Below are positions 54,326 to 63,637 of a DNA stretch of 64,000 bases, in pieces. This stretch comes from Candidatus Saccharimonadota bacterium (GTDB lineage: Bacteria > Patescibacteriota > Saccharimonadia > Saccharimonadales > UBA4665). Location: the NCBI GenBank assembly GCA_029288365.1, contig JARIHI010000005.1, positions 93,817 through 157,816 on the forward strand. Reading direction: 5' to 3'. The notes under the pieces were generated by a model. It had not been told where the DNA came from. It did no database searches and saw only the letters and a list, made by a program, of their open reading frames with translations. Positions within the stretch are counted from its first letter, which is position 1, and the number at the start of each line of letters is the position of its first letter. Made by a program: the position numbers and the translations under genes.

Positions 54326-56242
54326 CTACATGCCTGGGTGCAGTTGATTGCTCAAATCAATAGTTCCCTGTAATTGATCCATATCTCCCATTTGGCTCAT
54401 TTGTCTTACCTGATCAGGGTTGGTGGTTATCAGGCCTGTTTCTGTCGGACTGGCAATAATCTGTATATGCACGTGGCTTTGGCCTGCGAAAAATAAACCT
54501 TGCCCAACAGGAAACTGACTCAAGCGCTTTCGCTCTTCACTGGTAAGTTTAAATACGTCAGTTAATACATCGACAGCCGTCGGTGATTGTTTCAACAGCA
54601 GTTGCATGCTGGCATTGGCAACAATTGCCCGGCCCATACGACTACCCATAAAGTCTTCAACGTCTTGAGTAATGGTGGTAATGCCGAGATTATATTTGCG
54701 AGCTCGTTTGGCGAGTGAAAATAAGAAGCTCGCTGAATCCTCGTACTTCATTAATTGCCAGGCCTCATCCACCACTAGCATACGACGCTTTTGGTCACTC
54801 TTGGTTTTGTTCCAAATGTAATTAAGCACAATGTACATAGCCACAGGTCGCAGCTCATCTTCAAGATCGCGCACGTTGAAAACCACCATAGGATTATCAA
54901 TATTGATATTTGAAGGCTGGCTAAATATACCAGCGAATGTGCCGGAAGTATATTTCCGTAGTCTCTGTGCAAGTTGCGGGCCGAAACCACCCATATGCAG
55001 CAAGGTATCGTAGAGATCGTTAATTGTAGGCGGTGGCGAGGTATGGGTAAGCGGATCGTTAGTGATACCTGCCTTTGCGTACGTTTCAATAAGTGCCGCG
55101 TCTAGATCGGCTTCTTCACTCGGCGAAAGTGCAGGTGTGAGTGCAGAGTTACCACCAATAAGCTGTGCCTGTGCGCCGCCCATCATCAACCGTAATAACC
55201 CGTGGAGGGTTATAAGGTTACTGCGCAGAGCGTTATCGGCTTCTTCGGTATCAACTACTTTTGGCAAGTCAAAGGGGTTAATACGGGTAGCAGAATTTAA
55301 GCTTAAACGGACATATGCACCACCAACAGCATCACACATACGCTCGTATTCGTTTTCGGGGTCGATTATAAACACCTCTATCCCCATCATCATGCTGCGC
55401 AGAGCCTCAAGCTTAACGGCAAAACTTTTACCGGCACCAGATTTTGCGAATACAACAGCATTACTGTTTTCAAGCGTATAGCGATCAAAAATAACCAAGC
55501 CGGAGTTATGCATATTAATTCCGTATAAAATGCCGTTGTCTTGGCTCAAATCTGCTGAGGTAAAAGGAAAACTAGTGCTGATGGCACCGGTGCTCATATT
55601 ACGCCGGATTTGTAACTGGTCAATGAACTGCGGTACGGTACTATTAAGCCCCTGTTCCTGTTGCGCGCTGGCTGGTTTACTAAAAACCAGTTGCTGCCCG
55701 AGCATGGATTCAACTTTGTGTGATATAAATTCCAGCTCCTCAAGAGATGACCCATAAATAGTAAAATAAAAGCCAAACCGAAAAAAGCGTTCTTCGCCTA
55801 CCTGCAGTTTGTCACGAATTTCTTCAGCATCTAAAATAGCAGCCTGTTTTTGTGGGTCGCGAATACGACCTTTCTCTGCGTCTAACTGAATACCTGCCTC
55901 TAGTTGCGTTACCTTTTTGCGTAAATTATCCAAAACTACTTGGCTTTCGACAGGATATACATAGATTGACATATCCATTACTTCATCAATGTTGACCATG
56001 CCGCTCAACCAGCCAGTGTACAGTTGTCGCGGGTAACCGTAGACGTAATAAGTTCGAGCAAAACGTGTGCCGAGCTGAAAATATGACGACTGGAATTCAA
56101 GTGAGCTTGGTGCGATAAAATCACGTAGTGCGGTAATACCTTTTTGAAAGGCAGCGTTTACCTCTTGTTGTTCTTGCATTTGCTGTGCTTGGGCAATTGC
56201 AACTGGGTCAAGCCTTTGCTTTTTTCTTCTACCGAATGCCAT
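54326..56242 (-). CDS. virB4: VirB4-like secretion ATPase
   Basis: The 638-aa cytoplasmic ATPase has an N-terminal VirB4/TraE domain (about 30-230: YYVYGYPRQLYTGWLSGMVN, MSIYVYPVES) and a C-terminal RecA-like motor with Walker A VFAKSGAGKSFAVKLEAL at about 264-281, IDPENEYERM, and Walker B RRMLVVDEAWQLMK, followed by TITQDVEDFM (sensor). It powers pilin extraction and substrate transfer. Its ATG overlaps the stop of the 308-aa gene. It is shorter than conjugative VirB4 (about 800 aa), as usual in Gram-positive and CPR systems. Confidence 0.93.
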   Translation of the reverse strand: MAFGRRKKQRLDPVAIAQAQQMQEQQEVNAAFQKGITALRDFIAPSSLEFQSSYFQLGTRFARTYYVYGYPRQLYTGWLSGMVNIDEVMDMSIYVYPVESQVVLDNLRKKVTQLEAGIQLDAEKGRIRDPQKQAAILDAEEIRDKLQVGEERFFRFGFYFTIYGSSLEELEFISHKVESMLGQQLVFSKPASAQQEQGLNSTVPQFIDQLQIRRNMSTGAISTSFPFTSADLSQDNGILYGINMHNSGLVIFDRYTLENSNAVVFAKSGAGKSFAVKLEALRSMMMGIEVFIIDPENEYERMCDAVGGAYVRLSLNSATRINPFDLPKVVDTEEADNALRSNLITLHGLLRLMMGGAQAQLIGGNSALTPALSPSEEADLDAALIETYAKAGITNDPLTHTSPPPTINDLYDTLLHMGGFGPQLAQRLRKYTSGTFAGIFSQPSNINIDNPMVVFNVRDLEDELRPVAMYIVLNYIWNKTKSDQKRRMLVVDEAWQLMKYEDSASFLFSLAKRARKYNLGITTITQDVEDFMGSRMGRAIVANASMQLLLKQSPTAVDVLTDVFKLTSEERKRLSQFPVGQGLFFAGQSHVHIQIIASPTETGLITTNPDQVRQMSQMGDMDQLQGTIDLSNQLHPGM

Positions 56243-57168
56243 TATTTAAGCTCCGTTTGCAGGTGATTTTGTGTTACGCTGCCCTCGCCTTTGCGCACAA
56301 CATCGGCAGTAAGGTCGTCAAAGTTCTTGAGCTGTTGACGTGTGGCAGTATCAGGATTATAGGTGTCGTAATACAACTCTATCAGTTCCTGGGTATCAAG
56401 CGGTAAGCCCTGGACGCCACATTGGGCTAGGCCACTTAGCACTGCCTGCACACGGTTGCGCAGTTCGTTTTTTGCGTTTTCCAGGTCAGCTTCATTGACT
56501 ACCACGTGCGTTTCTTGATTGTTGAACAAGCCTGCTACACCGGATAAAAAATTCTTACTGTCTGAAGCAAATGCTTTCTTTGCGCTTTCCGGCTGTGCAA
56601 AGAATGGAATCACCAGGTAAAATCGTTTATCCATAATATTGGTTTGTTGGGCCAGTTGGTCCATGTAGATCAAATAATCTTCCATAAGCATGGCGAGTAG
56701 CATGTTGTCGTGTTCGGCTCGAATTTTATCAAGCTTTTCAATATAGGGCTGTAGGTCAACTTTTTGCGAACGAACAAAAATCTGCATTGGGAAATATAAA
56801 GAGTTTAGAAAACCTTGGTAGGCGTACTCGACGGCCTCTTGCTCTTGCTGGCTCATAAGGTCGAAGTTAATGCTTTTGAGCATTAAAACTGAGCGGAAGG
56901 AACCGTCGTTCATTATGACAATGCCGTCACGAATTTCAGCAATTTGTAATACGTTCTGTGTACTGTTTGGGTTAGATTTTGGTGGTGTTTTTACTTCAGG
57001 AGTAGCTTGTCCGGTCTGGGCACCAGGGGCAGATACTTGAGGTTGGGGGGTGATGGGCAATTGAGCAGGCGCAGCGCCTGCAGCAAAAGGCTGGGGCTGC
57101 TGTGGTTGTACTGGCGGCATTGCAGACGCCTGTGGTTGTTGCGGTTGAACTGGTTCAGTTGGATTCAT
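56242..57168 (-). CDS. VirB4/TraC N-terminal-domain-like protein (308 aa)
   Basis: Residues 1-75 are Gln/Pro/Ala-rich and unstructured. The folded part (about 75-300) has EIRDGIVIMNDGSFRSVLML and YAYQGFLNSLYFPMQIFVRS, matching the N-terminal beta/alpha domain that precedes the motor in TraC/VirB4-type ATPases, but no Walker motifs follow. It is thus a stand-alone N-domain, one base overlapping the next gene that carries a full VirB4. It may act as an adaptor for the ATPase at the membrane (inference). Confidence 0.75.
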   Translation of the reverse strand: MNPTEPVQPQQPQASAMPPVQPQQPQPFAAGAAPAQLPITPQPQVSAPGAQTGQATPEVKTPPKSNPNSTQNVLQIAEIRDGIVIMNDGSFRSVLMLKSINFDLMSQQEQEAVEYAYQGFLNSLYFPMQIFVRSQKVDLQPYIEKLDKIRAEHDNMLLAMLMEDYLIYMDQLAQQTNIMDKRFYLVIPFFAQPESAKKAFASDSKNFLSGVAGLFNNQETHVVVNEADLENAKNELRNRVQAVLSGLAQCGVQGLPLDTQELIELYYDTYNPDTATRQQLKNFDDLTADVVRKGEGSVTQNHLQTELK

Positions 57169-57217
57169 GTAAGTTTTGGTATCCCACCCTCGTTGTGCCC
57201 ATAGATCACACGAGTCA

Positions 57218-58369
57218 TTAATGTAAGGAAATTACGACTTCATCAGGTTCTTCGCCGTGAGCCTTCTTAGCTTGGCGGGCAATTGTCGAAATATTCCAAT
57301 CATCTTTCTGTGCAAGTTCTAGTATAGCAGCGTCTGGTTCAGGTGTCACTGGGTTGCTGACAGGGGTTGAAGCGTCTGGTTCAGGTTGCGGTTTTGAATT
57401 GGATTGTTGTACCGCTTGTTTCGCTTGCCTTTCTTGCTCAGATAGCGGCAAAATGGTTGGTAGGTGAGAATACTGCATTGATTGCTTTTGTTCTTGGCCT
57501 TTGAGCTGTTCAATGATTGCTTGTTCGTCAGCGGTGGCTTTAGAGCTTCCGCTTGTTTGGGTGCCCGGCGGTACGACCTGTGATCCAAAGGTAGTGCCGT
57601 TGCCCGTAGCAGCCTGTTGAGAAGGCTGGTTAAGGAACCAGTAATCCGCTCCAACTGCATCATCAGTTGTTTTTTGCGCTTGACCCACATTGTCAGACTG
57701 AGGTGTCGTAGGAGTGGTTTGCTGCATCTGTGCCATGAGTCGCTGCTTTTGAGCTTGAGCATTTTGTTCGAGCATGGCATCAAATTGCTGTGCTTTTGGG
57801 CTATTTGTTGGGTCGAGTACGTCATCATACGCAGTAGCGTCATCGGTTGATGCGCTCCCAAGCATAGTAGCCGGATCAATAAGTCGCTCACTATTGTCAC
57901 CAGTTGTGATCATTGCAGCCGGTGTATACGGACTCACTGCAGCATTTTTAATAGCCCACCCCCGACTATCAATGGTCGAGGCCAGCGCTTGTAACCGGCT
58001 TTTTACTTCGGTTTGTGATAACCCATCGGTATAAACACGCTCAACACGCTTTGGAGCTGTAATCGTAACGAGTTCTTTCACGCCAGTCTGATCCCATACG
58101 CGTTTACGTGGTTTGACCAGAAACCGTACACGGGCCAATGCCCATACTTCTGTTGGCTGCTCTCTTCCCCAGGGGAATGCAAAAAAACCAACGATAACGG
58201 TTGGCGGTAGCGTTATAATCAGCAAAAACGCTGCTCCACGCGCAATCAAAAGGTAACTTATATATACCAAAAATAATGTAGCCCCTGCGTAAACAAACTG
58301 TCTAAGAGTCAGTGGCCCCAATAGCTTATCGTCAGCTTCGATATCTTGGATTACTTTATACGTTGCCAT
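57218..58369 (-). CDS. PrgI-family membrane protein of the T4SS-like system
   Basis: 383 aa. The N-terminal about 110 residues match PrgI: YKVIQDIEADDKLLGPLTLR, two adjacent membrane helices (about 25-70) and WGREQPTEVWALARVRFLVK. The remainder is a Gln/Thr/Pro-rich disordered cytoplasmic tail, unusually long for PrgI (usually about 100-120 aa), ending EEPDEVVISLH. PrgI is the VirB3-like partner of VirB4. The tail could bind VirB4 or the 308-aa protein. TATACT ends 8 nt before the ATG, so the gene may have a leaderless start. Confidence 0.82.
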   Translation of the reverse strand: MATYKVIQDIEADDKLLGPLTLRQFVYAGATLFLVYISYLLIARGAAFLLIITLPPTVIVGFFAFPWGREQPTEVWALARVRFLVKPRKRVWDQTGVKELVTITAPKRVERVYTDGLSQTEVKSRLQALASTIDSRGWAIKNAAVSPYTPAAMITTGDNSERLIDPATMLGSASTDDATAYDDVLDPTNSPKAQQFDAMLEQNAQAQKQRLMAQMQQTTPTTPQSDNVGQAQKTTDDAVGADYWFLNQPSQQAATGNGTTFGSQVVPPGTQTSGSSKATADEQAIIEQLKGQEQKQSMQYSHLPTILPLSEQERQAKQAVQQSNSKPQPEPDASTPVSNPVTPEPDAAILELAQKDDWNISTIARQAKKAHGEEPDEVVISLH

Positions 58370-58377
58370 CTCTAATA

Positions 58378-58383
58378 AGTATA
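58378..58383 (-). promoter_or_regulatory. -10 hexamer of the PrgI gene, leaderless
   Basis: Reverse-strand TATACT ends 8 nt before the ATG at 58369. No SD is seen. Confidence 0.45.
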
Positions 58384-58428
58384 GCGTATTACGAAGTTAT
58401 AGCGCTAATGCATGTAGAGTCATATGGG

Positions 58429-61272
58429 CTATTTTTGCCTTCGATCATTTGGAAGGTTTGTTCCATCTGGGTTGACAGTGTGACCGTACTGGTGAAGTCC
58501 TGTAGGTCCAGCGCCGCGTATGCCTGTCAGCTCAGCCAACTCACGCACACGCTCTGCAACATGGCCAGCGCCTTGTGTATTTGCCTGTCTTCTTGGTCCC
58601 CCAGCTGTCATAATAGGCGGCCCATCATCCTCGCCGCCAGCAGTGCCTGCTTGCGTTGGAGCACCGCCTTCATGCATAAAGGTTTCGGCAATCGCAGCAA
58701 TTTTATTTTGCTGATCCAAGTTACCTTCACTAACTGCAACTGCATGAGCTTTTTTAAGTTCCTCAATAGTGTTTGAACCCATTTGCGACATTTGGTAGCT
58801 GCCTCGTTTTTCGTAGATTTCGTTTACAAAATTGTTATACCCATCGCTGGCCATCTGCATACTTCTACCACCAGCACCAGTTGCGCTCGCTCCGATGCGC
58901 ATATTCTTGTACTCAAGGTGTTGATTTTGATGCTCGAAAGCAGCGCCAATCCAAGCACCGGTTGCCTGGTCATCATTCATACCCCATGATTTTGCAAGTT
59001 CAGGGTAGCCCTCGGCAATACCACGAAGCTGCTCTTCGGTTGCGGCTTTGCGCATCTCGTAGGAAAGCGAAGCTTGTTGGGCAAACGAGTCGTTCCCCCA
59101 GCGTTGCCTTGCCCGGGCAACTTGTGCTTCGTTTACCCAGGCGCCACCAAGGGTTTTGTATTCGCGCACGCCGTTATTAACTCTTTGCTCGGCGTTTTTA
59201 GTGTCAACGCTCAGTGCGCGGATCTCACCATCATCGCCAGTTGCGATCTGATCATTTATTTCCTTAGCCACGGCTGCTCGTTTGGCTGAAGCCATCGCTT
59301 CAATGTTCCGTCCGCCTACGACTTTACTACCAAAACGGGCTGCTCGGCGTCCGGCCCAAGTAGCATTTTCACGAGATCCGATTGTCTGGAGCTTATTGTT
59401 CAAGTTCGAGCGAGCCTGGATCACGCGACGTTGGTTACGGTCTTTCTTGTATTCACGCTCGCCTTCACGGAATTTCTTGAGTCGGTCAAACGCACCACGA
59501 CTACGATCATTCGCCAACCCGGCAATGGTGGCCATCAGCCCACCTGCTGCCCTAAAGGCAAAGGGTATCAAGAAATAAGGCAATATATATGCTACTAGCG
59601 CAATAACCTGATTGATCACGTCGCCGTCATTGGTGTATGTCGTTACCGAAAATACGCGTCCGGCGGCGATCATAGCCGAAATAATTGGGAACACCACCAA
59701 CATAGCGGTTAAAGTATTTTGCCAGAGCTGCCACACTTTTCGGGTATTTGGCAGTACCAAGCATGCAATAGCTATCGGAGCGAGTAGCACGAGCATAATG
59801 ATAGTAAGTTCTCGAAGCACCAGTACGAAGAAAGCGATTAATACGGCTAGCAGTGCGGTCACAACAAAGCTTAGTAGCCCTAATGGAGTAAGTGTAAGAA
59901 GCCCCACGCCGGTCAGGAGCGCGCCAAGTCCATAGTCAAGGAAAGAATTAATATTAGTTTTTTCCATACCCGAGTCAAGGAATGGCTGATATATAAGAGA
60001 CCGTATGCCATTACCGACGTCATTCGTTAGAGTGATAAGGAAATCGAGCACGCTCCACGAAAGCGTTATGAAAATAACAGCTATCAATATGCGGGGCAGT
60101 ACTTTCCTTATAGTGTAGGCATCAAGTATTTCATAGCCAAAGGCTGTCGATATAATCACCACCAAAGAAGCGATAATGATAAGGCCGAGCGCGATAGTAC
60201 GGAAAGAACTCCATGCTTTGTAGTAAGCCTTGCTTGAACTAACATTTTCATCTGTCGCATCTTTACATTGGGTTCCGCTTTTATCTACGCAGAATAAGGT
60301 ACGGGTATTGACAGTAAGAAGAGTATTTATCATAGTGTCCAGTTTATCGGCAGCTGTAGTGATAGCGGTGGTCATGGGACATGCCAGCCAGGCTAAAATA
60401 CCACTCGCTTCACAACCTGTTTCTACTTCTCCAGCAGCACCGCCTCCACCAGCGCCCCCGCCGCCTCCACCACCGACGGCACTTTCGGGATATGCGGCCA
60501 AGGCTGCCGCCATTTCACTCTTGTCGCCCCATTTTAGTAAGGTGCCACACTCGTACTTACCGTTAGTTTTTTCTAGGTCAAGACCTACGCTAATTTGGTT
60601 ATCACTATCCTTGCCCTCACGTAGCTGATATTTTTTGCCGCCGATAGTGGCGTTAGTACGGGAAGGACGTTGGCCATCAGGTACTTCTTCGTTACATAAC
60701 CAAAAAGCTCGTGCCAAGCGTCGTTGCTTCTCTTTTTCCCCAATGGCAGAGTCTTTCGCCTTTAAGAGCGTATTAATGTTGCTGAGTAAAAAAATGCTGT
60801 CACGCCGGTGGTATATCACCTTGTCGCCATCTTGATCAGGGTGGTCTAGGTCGTAAATTTTACCAAAGAACCAATCTGGCGTGCGATCTATAAAGTTAAG
60901 TGCACGATTCAGGCTGATGCCATTACACTTTGCGTTGCCATTGTCGCTGTCAATTTCGTAGCCTACCGGTATTTCATCTAAACCTCGGCTTTGAAAAGCC
61001 GGGCTAATAATGCCAGAAATGTTTGACTTGTTAACATCGGAGCCGCTGACCGTTTCTTTCCAGAAAATTTTATCGTCGGAAATACACTTGCGGAGCGCAT
61101 ATAAAATAGTTCGATTTTTTTGTTGTTCCTCGTTTTCTACAGCGGCGTATGTGGTAGCCACAAAAGGGCTAAGCAAACTTAGGCCGACAGTGGCTATGTA
61201 TATAGCAAGGAAAAATAATGGCAAAGTCGCATGTTTTAGGTGGTGCCCGAACGAGATATTTTTTAGTTTCAT
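58429..61272 (-). CDS. TrbL/VirB6-like polytopic membrane protein (947 aa)
   Basis: A signal or first helix at about 15-43 is followed by an extracytoplasmic domain of about 300 residues with several Cys, ending in a Gly-only-like stretch (267-278). A membrane domain spans about 355-600 with some seven helices: ALGLIIIASLVVIISTAFGY, LPRILIAVIFITLSWSVLDF, and FFVLVLRELTIIMLVLLAPI preceding RKVWQLWQNTL. Helices of this RExxxxxLxxxxPxA type are typical of TrbL/VirB6. A 350-residue cytoplasmic tail is charged and helical. It is probably the inner-membrane channel and leads the minus-strand operon. Confidence 0.83.
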   Translation of the reverse strand: MKLKNISFGHHLKHATLPLFFLAIYIATVGLSLLSPFVATTYAAVENEEQQKNRTILYALRKCISDDKIFWKETVSGSDVNKSNISGIISPAFQSRGLDEIPVGYEIDSDNGNAKCNGISLNRALNFIDRTPDWFFGKIYDLDHPDQDGDKVIYHRRDSIFLLSNINTLLKAKDSAIGEKEKQRRLARAFWLCNEEVPDGQRPSRTNATIGGKKYQLREGKDSDNQISVGLDLEKTNGKYECGTLLKWGDKSEMAAALAAYPESAVGGGGGGGAGGGGAAGEVETGCEASGILAWLACPMTTAITTAADKLDTMINTLLTVNTRTLFCVDKSGTQCKDATDENVSSSKAYYKAWSSFRTIALGLIIIASLVVIISTAFGYEILDAYTIRKVLPRILIAVIFITLSWSVLDFLITLTNDVGNGIRSLIYQPFLDSGMEKTNINSFLDYGLGALLTGVGLLTLTPLGLLSFVVTALLAVLIAFFVLVLRELTIIMLVLLAPIAIACLVLPNTRKVWQLWQNTLTAMLVVFPIISAMIAAGRVFSVTTYTNDGDVINQVIALVAYILPYFLIPFAFRAAGGLMATIAGLANDRSRGAFDRLKKFREGEREYKKDRNQRRVIQARSNLNNKLQTIGSRENATWAGRRAARFGSKVVGGRNIEAMASAKRAAVAKEINDQIATGDDGEIRALSVDTKNAEQRVNNGVREYKTLGGAWVNEAQVARARQRWGNDSFAQQASLSYEMRKAATEEQLRGIAEGYPELAKSWGMNDDQATGAWIGAAFEHQNQHLEYKNMRIGASATGAGGRSMQMASDGYNNFVNEIYEKRGSYQMSQMGSNTIEELKKAHAVAVSEGNLDQQNKIAAIAETFMHEGGAPTQAGTAGGEDDGPPIMTAGGPRRQANTQGAGHVAERVRELAELTGIRGAGPTGLHQYGHTVNPDGTNLPNDRRQK

Positions 61273-61368
61273 GAGTGTTTTCTCTTGTACAATAGTATCA
61301 CAATTATGCGTAGCTCACTTGCTTGCTAACTGTTTCATACGCAAAATCTTGCGGACAAAGGTGTGCTC

Positions 61369-62064
61369 ATGCATAATGACCTACAAATGACCTTACAATA
61401 TCTCGATACAAAATATCTCAAAACTGCAAAGAAAGCCCTAGTAATTGCACTCGTCAGCCTCTTATTTGTGCTTGTCTGGAACACTTCGGCTTCAGCTGCT
61501 GTCGGTGATAAGTGGGAGGAAAAATGTCAGACATACAATAAAGCCATAGATCGTGTCAGGAATATTAATAAAGGCAAAGGCAAAAAAGTAGATATAAACG
61601 TTGGTTCACAGCAAAAAAAATATGACGACTTGTGTAAACCTAAAAACAAACCAAAGAATGCTCGAGACGAAACAAGTACTAATAAAGAAATCCAGAAGCA
61701 AATCAACATTATAAATACTAAGCTTGAAGATGCGGGCTACAGCCCTACGCGGCCTGACCCGGCAGATGATACACCCAAAAAACCCAGCACAGATGGTAAA
61801 GGTGACCCTGCTTTAAGTTGTGATGTAAACTCTGACTGTAATCTATACGAAAAGTACGTGAATCCGATTATTACACTTCTTGCGGGCTTTGTTGCTATAG
61901 CAGTTACTATCGGCATTATCTCCGGGGGGATCCGTTACGCCGGAGCTGGTGATGACCCCCAAAAGATCGGCGCTGCCAAAAGACAAATCCAGAATGCTAT
62001 AATAGCTTTGTTAGCATTTATTTTCTTGTATGCAGCAATCCAATGGCTTGTCCCTTCTGCATAA
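61369..62064 (+). CDS. VirB2/pilin-like protein 1, with long lysine-rich ectodomain
   Basis: 231 aa from ATG 61369 (GTG 61363 and ATG 61387 possible; an AAAGG lies upstream). A signal sequence (about 25-45) ending SASAA precedes a Lys/Asn-rich region (about 50-150), then two membrane helices joined by GIISGGIRYAGAGDDPQKIG, the shared motif of this array. It is the largest member, and the only one with AKRQIQNAIIAL instead of AKNTIIYA. It diverges from the VirB6-like gene across 96 bp. Confidence 0.78.
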   Translation: MHNDLQMTLQYLDTKYLKTAKKALVIALVSLLFVLVWNTSASAAVGDKWEEKCQTYNKAIDRVRNINKGKGKKVDINVGSQQKKYDDLCKPKNKPKNARDETSTNKEIQKQINIINTKLEDAGYSPTRPDPADDTPKKPSTDGKGDPALSCDVNSDCNLYEKYVNPIITLLAGFVAIAVTIGIISGGIRYAGAGDDPQKIGAAKRQIQNAIIALLAFIFLYAAIQWLVPSA

Positions 62065-62085
62065 CAGAAATAAGAGATAAACACC

Positions 62086-62469
62086 ATGATCCAATTATTA
62101 CAAAATTTTGCAGCAGCCTGCCCAAGCCCCGGGTTTTTTGATCTGCCCACCTGGTACAGGTACCTTCCCGTTGATAAAAGTTCCGTTACCGGGAAGTGCG
62201 AAGTTCAATTTAACCTTATGGAAGGCGGCAAGTTCAATGGCAGCGATATATTGCTCGTCGGTCTTAGTGTCATTGATATATTGCTACGTATCGCTGCTCT
62301 TGTGGCAGTAGGTTTTGTAATATACGGGGGTATCAGATATATTACAAGCCAAGGCTCCCCCGATGGCACTAAGGGAGCTCAAAACACTATCATAAATGCA
62401 GTTGCAGGCTTAGCGATTACCATGGTAGCAGCTGCGTTTGTTGCATTTATAGGAAATACCATTACATAA
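62086..62469 (+). CDS. VirB2/pilin-like protein 2
   Basis: 127 aa. The N-terminal 50 residues (Cys-containing, FFDLPTWYRYL) lack a clear signal peptide. Two helices frame the loop VIYGGIRYITSQGSPDGTKG and AQNTIINAVAGLAI. It follows member 1 by 21 bp and precedes member 3 by 3 bp. VirB2-type proteins polymerise into a pilus or channel after membrane extraction. Confidence 0.78.
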   Translation: MIQLLQNFAAACPSPGFFDLPTWYRYLPVDKSSVTGKCEVQFNLMEGGKFNGSDILLVGLSVIDILLRIAALVAVGFVIYGGIRYITSQGSPDGTKGAQNTIINAVAGLAITMVAAAFVAFIGNTIT

Positions 62470-62472
62470 GTT

Positions 62473-62757
62473 ATGAAGTTTTTATTAAGCACTTACTTGG
62501 CACAAATAAAATACGAGGGTCTCCCCCATGCAGCTGCGGGTCAAGGGCAAATAAATACTATCGTCGACATCGCTTTTAGTGTAGCGGGTGCTCTAGCGCT
62601 CTTATTTATCATTATAGGAGGCCTCCGGTATATATTTTCTGCAGGAGACCCCCAGGCCGCGTCCCAGGCAAAAAATACCGTCATATACGCCCTAGTCGGA
62701 CTCGTTGTTACTATCCTTGCATATTCAATAGTTAGATTTGTGGCAAAGCATATATGA
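62473..62757 (+). CDS. VirB2/pilin-like protein 3 (shortest member)
   Basis: 94 aa, with an N-terminal region of about 30 residues and two helices around IIIGGLRYIFSAGDPQAASQ and AKNTVIYALVGLVV. It has no cleavable signal peptide, so it is close to the minimal repeat unit of the family. Its TGA overlaps the next ATG (ATGA). Confidence 0.78.
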   Translation: MKFLLSTYLAQIKYEGLPHAAAGQGQINTIVDIAFSVAGALALLFIIIGGLRYIFSAGDPQAASQAKNTVIYALVGLVVTILAYSIVRFVAKHI

Positions 62758-63161
62758 AAAAAATACTACTACTTTTCAGCTTAGTAATTTGTCTCTCTTT
62801 TACGGGCGTGCAGGCTGCTTCTGCAGCTAGCAGCGAGCCTTTTGAAGAAGCTTGCAGCAAGCTAAATCAAGAACAAAGAGATAATTCGGCAGCTTGCTCA
62901 TCGAAAGAAACTACGACCAACCCGGTTTCCGGTGGTACCGACAGTGTTTTATATAAAGCAACTAAGATCATTACGTCAATAGCAGGTATAGCTGCAGTCA
63001 TTATGGCGATAGTTGCCGGTATAAACATGATGACATCGGGTGGGGACAGCCAAAAATTTGCCAATGGACGAAACACGCTTATTTTTGCAGCAGTCGGCTT
63101 GGTCATTATATTCTTGGCTCGAGCACTCGTTACATTAGTTGTGAATAGAGCGACCACGTAG
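62754..63161 (+). CDS. VirB2/pilin-like protein 4
   Basis: 135 aa, with a signal peptide (about 1-24, ending AASAASS), a Cys pair in the short ectodomain (EEACSKL, SAACSSK), then two helices with IVAGINMMTSGGDSQKFANG and NTLIFAAVGLVII. The first Gly pair is altered (VAGIN instead of IGGFR). The reading frame starts within the stop of member 3. Confidence 0.78.
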   Translation: MKKILLLFSLVICLSFTGVQAASAASSEPFEEACSKLNQEQRDNSAACSSKETTTNPVSGGTDSVLYKATKIITSIAGIAAVIMAIVAGINMMTSGGDSQKFANGRNTLIFAAVGLVIIFLARALVTLVVNRATT

Positions 63162-63190
63162 CAAAGAAGTAGGGTATAATTTTAATAACT

Positions 63191-63565
63191 ATGCATAGAA
63201 TAAAAAAATGTATCCCAGTAATAGTAGCAAGCCTATTAATTATTATAAGTGTAACAGTGCTCGTTGCACCGCCTGCTTTTGTAGCGGCGGACGCCAAAGG
63301 CCAAGTATGTAACGCCGTAGGTGGCTGCGATGGTGGGGGCGCCGAAATAGGGCGTGTTATTAAGGAAATAATTAACCTTCTCTCAGCAGTCGGTGGCATT
63401 ATCGCCGTTTTCATGATCATTATCGGAGGATTTAAATATATGACTTCAGGCGGAGATTCTAATGGTGCCGCCAATGCTCGCAATACAATTATCTACGCTG
63501 CAGTTGGCCTTATCATCGTAGCCTTCGCTCAGATCATCGTACGGTTTGTGCTGCAGAACTTATAA
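63191..63565 (+). CDS. VirB2/pilin-like protein 5
   Basis: 124 aa, with a signal peptide (about 8-30), CNAVGGC in the ectodomain, and the most consensus-like core: IIIGGFKYMTSGGDSNGAAN, ARNTIIYAAVGLIIV. TATAAT at 63175-63180 lies 10 nt before the ATG, so it may have its own promoter with almost no leader. Confidence 0.78.
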   Translation: MHRIKKCIPVIVASLLIIISVTVLVAPPAFVAADAKGQVCNAVGGCDGGGAEIGRVIKEIINLLSAVGGIIAVFMIIIGGFKYMTSGGDSNGAANARNTIIYAAVGLIIVAFAQIIVRFVLQNL

Positions 63566-63637
63566 ATAAATTTGCAATAATCATAACCATTATGCTATAA
63601 AACCTATAAAGGATAAAAGTTAAAAGAAATTATTATC

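Noticed and set aside
60440..60480. G/C-rich simple repeat as a separate element
   Set aside because: It is the glycine-rich linker of the 947-aa protein (residues 267-278) and stays in frame.
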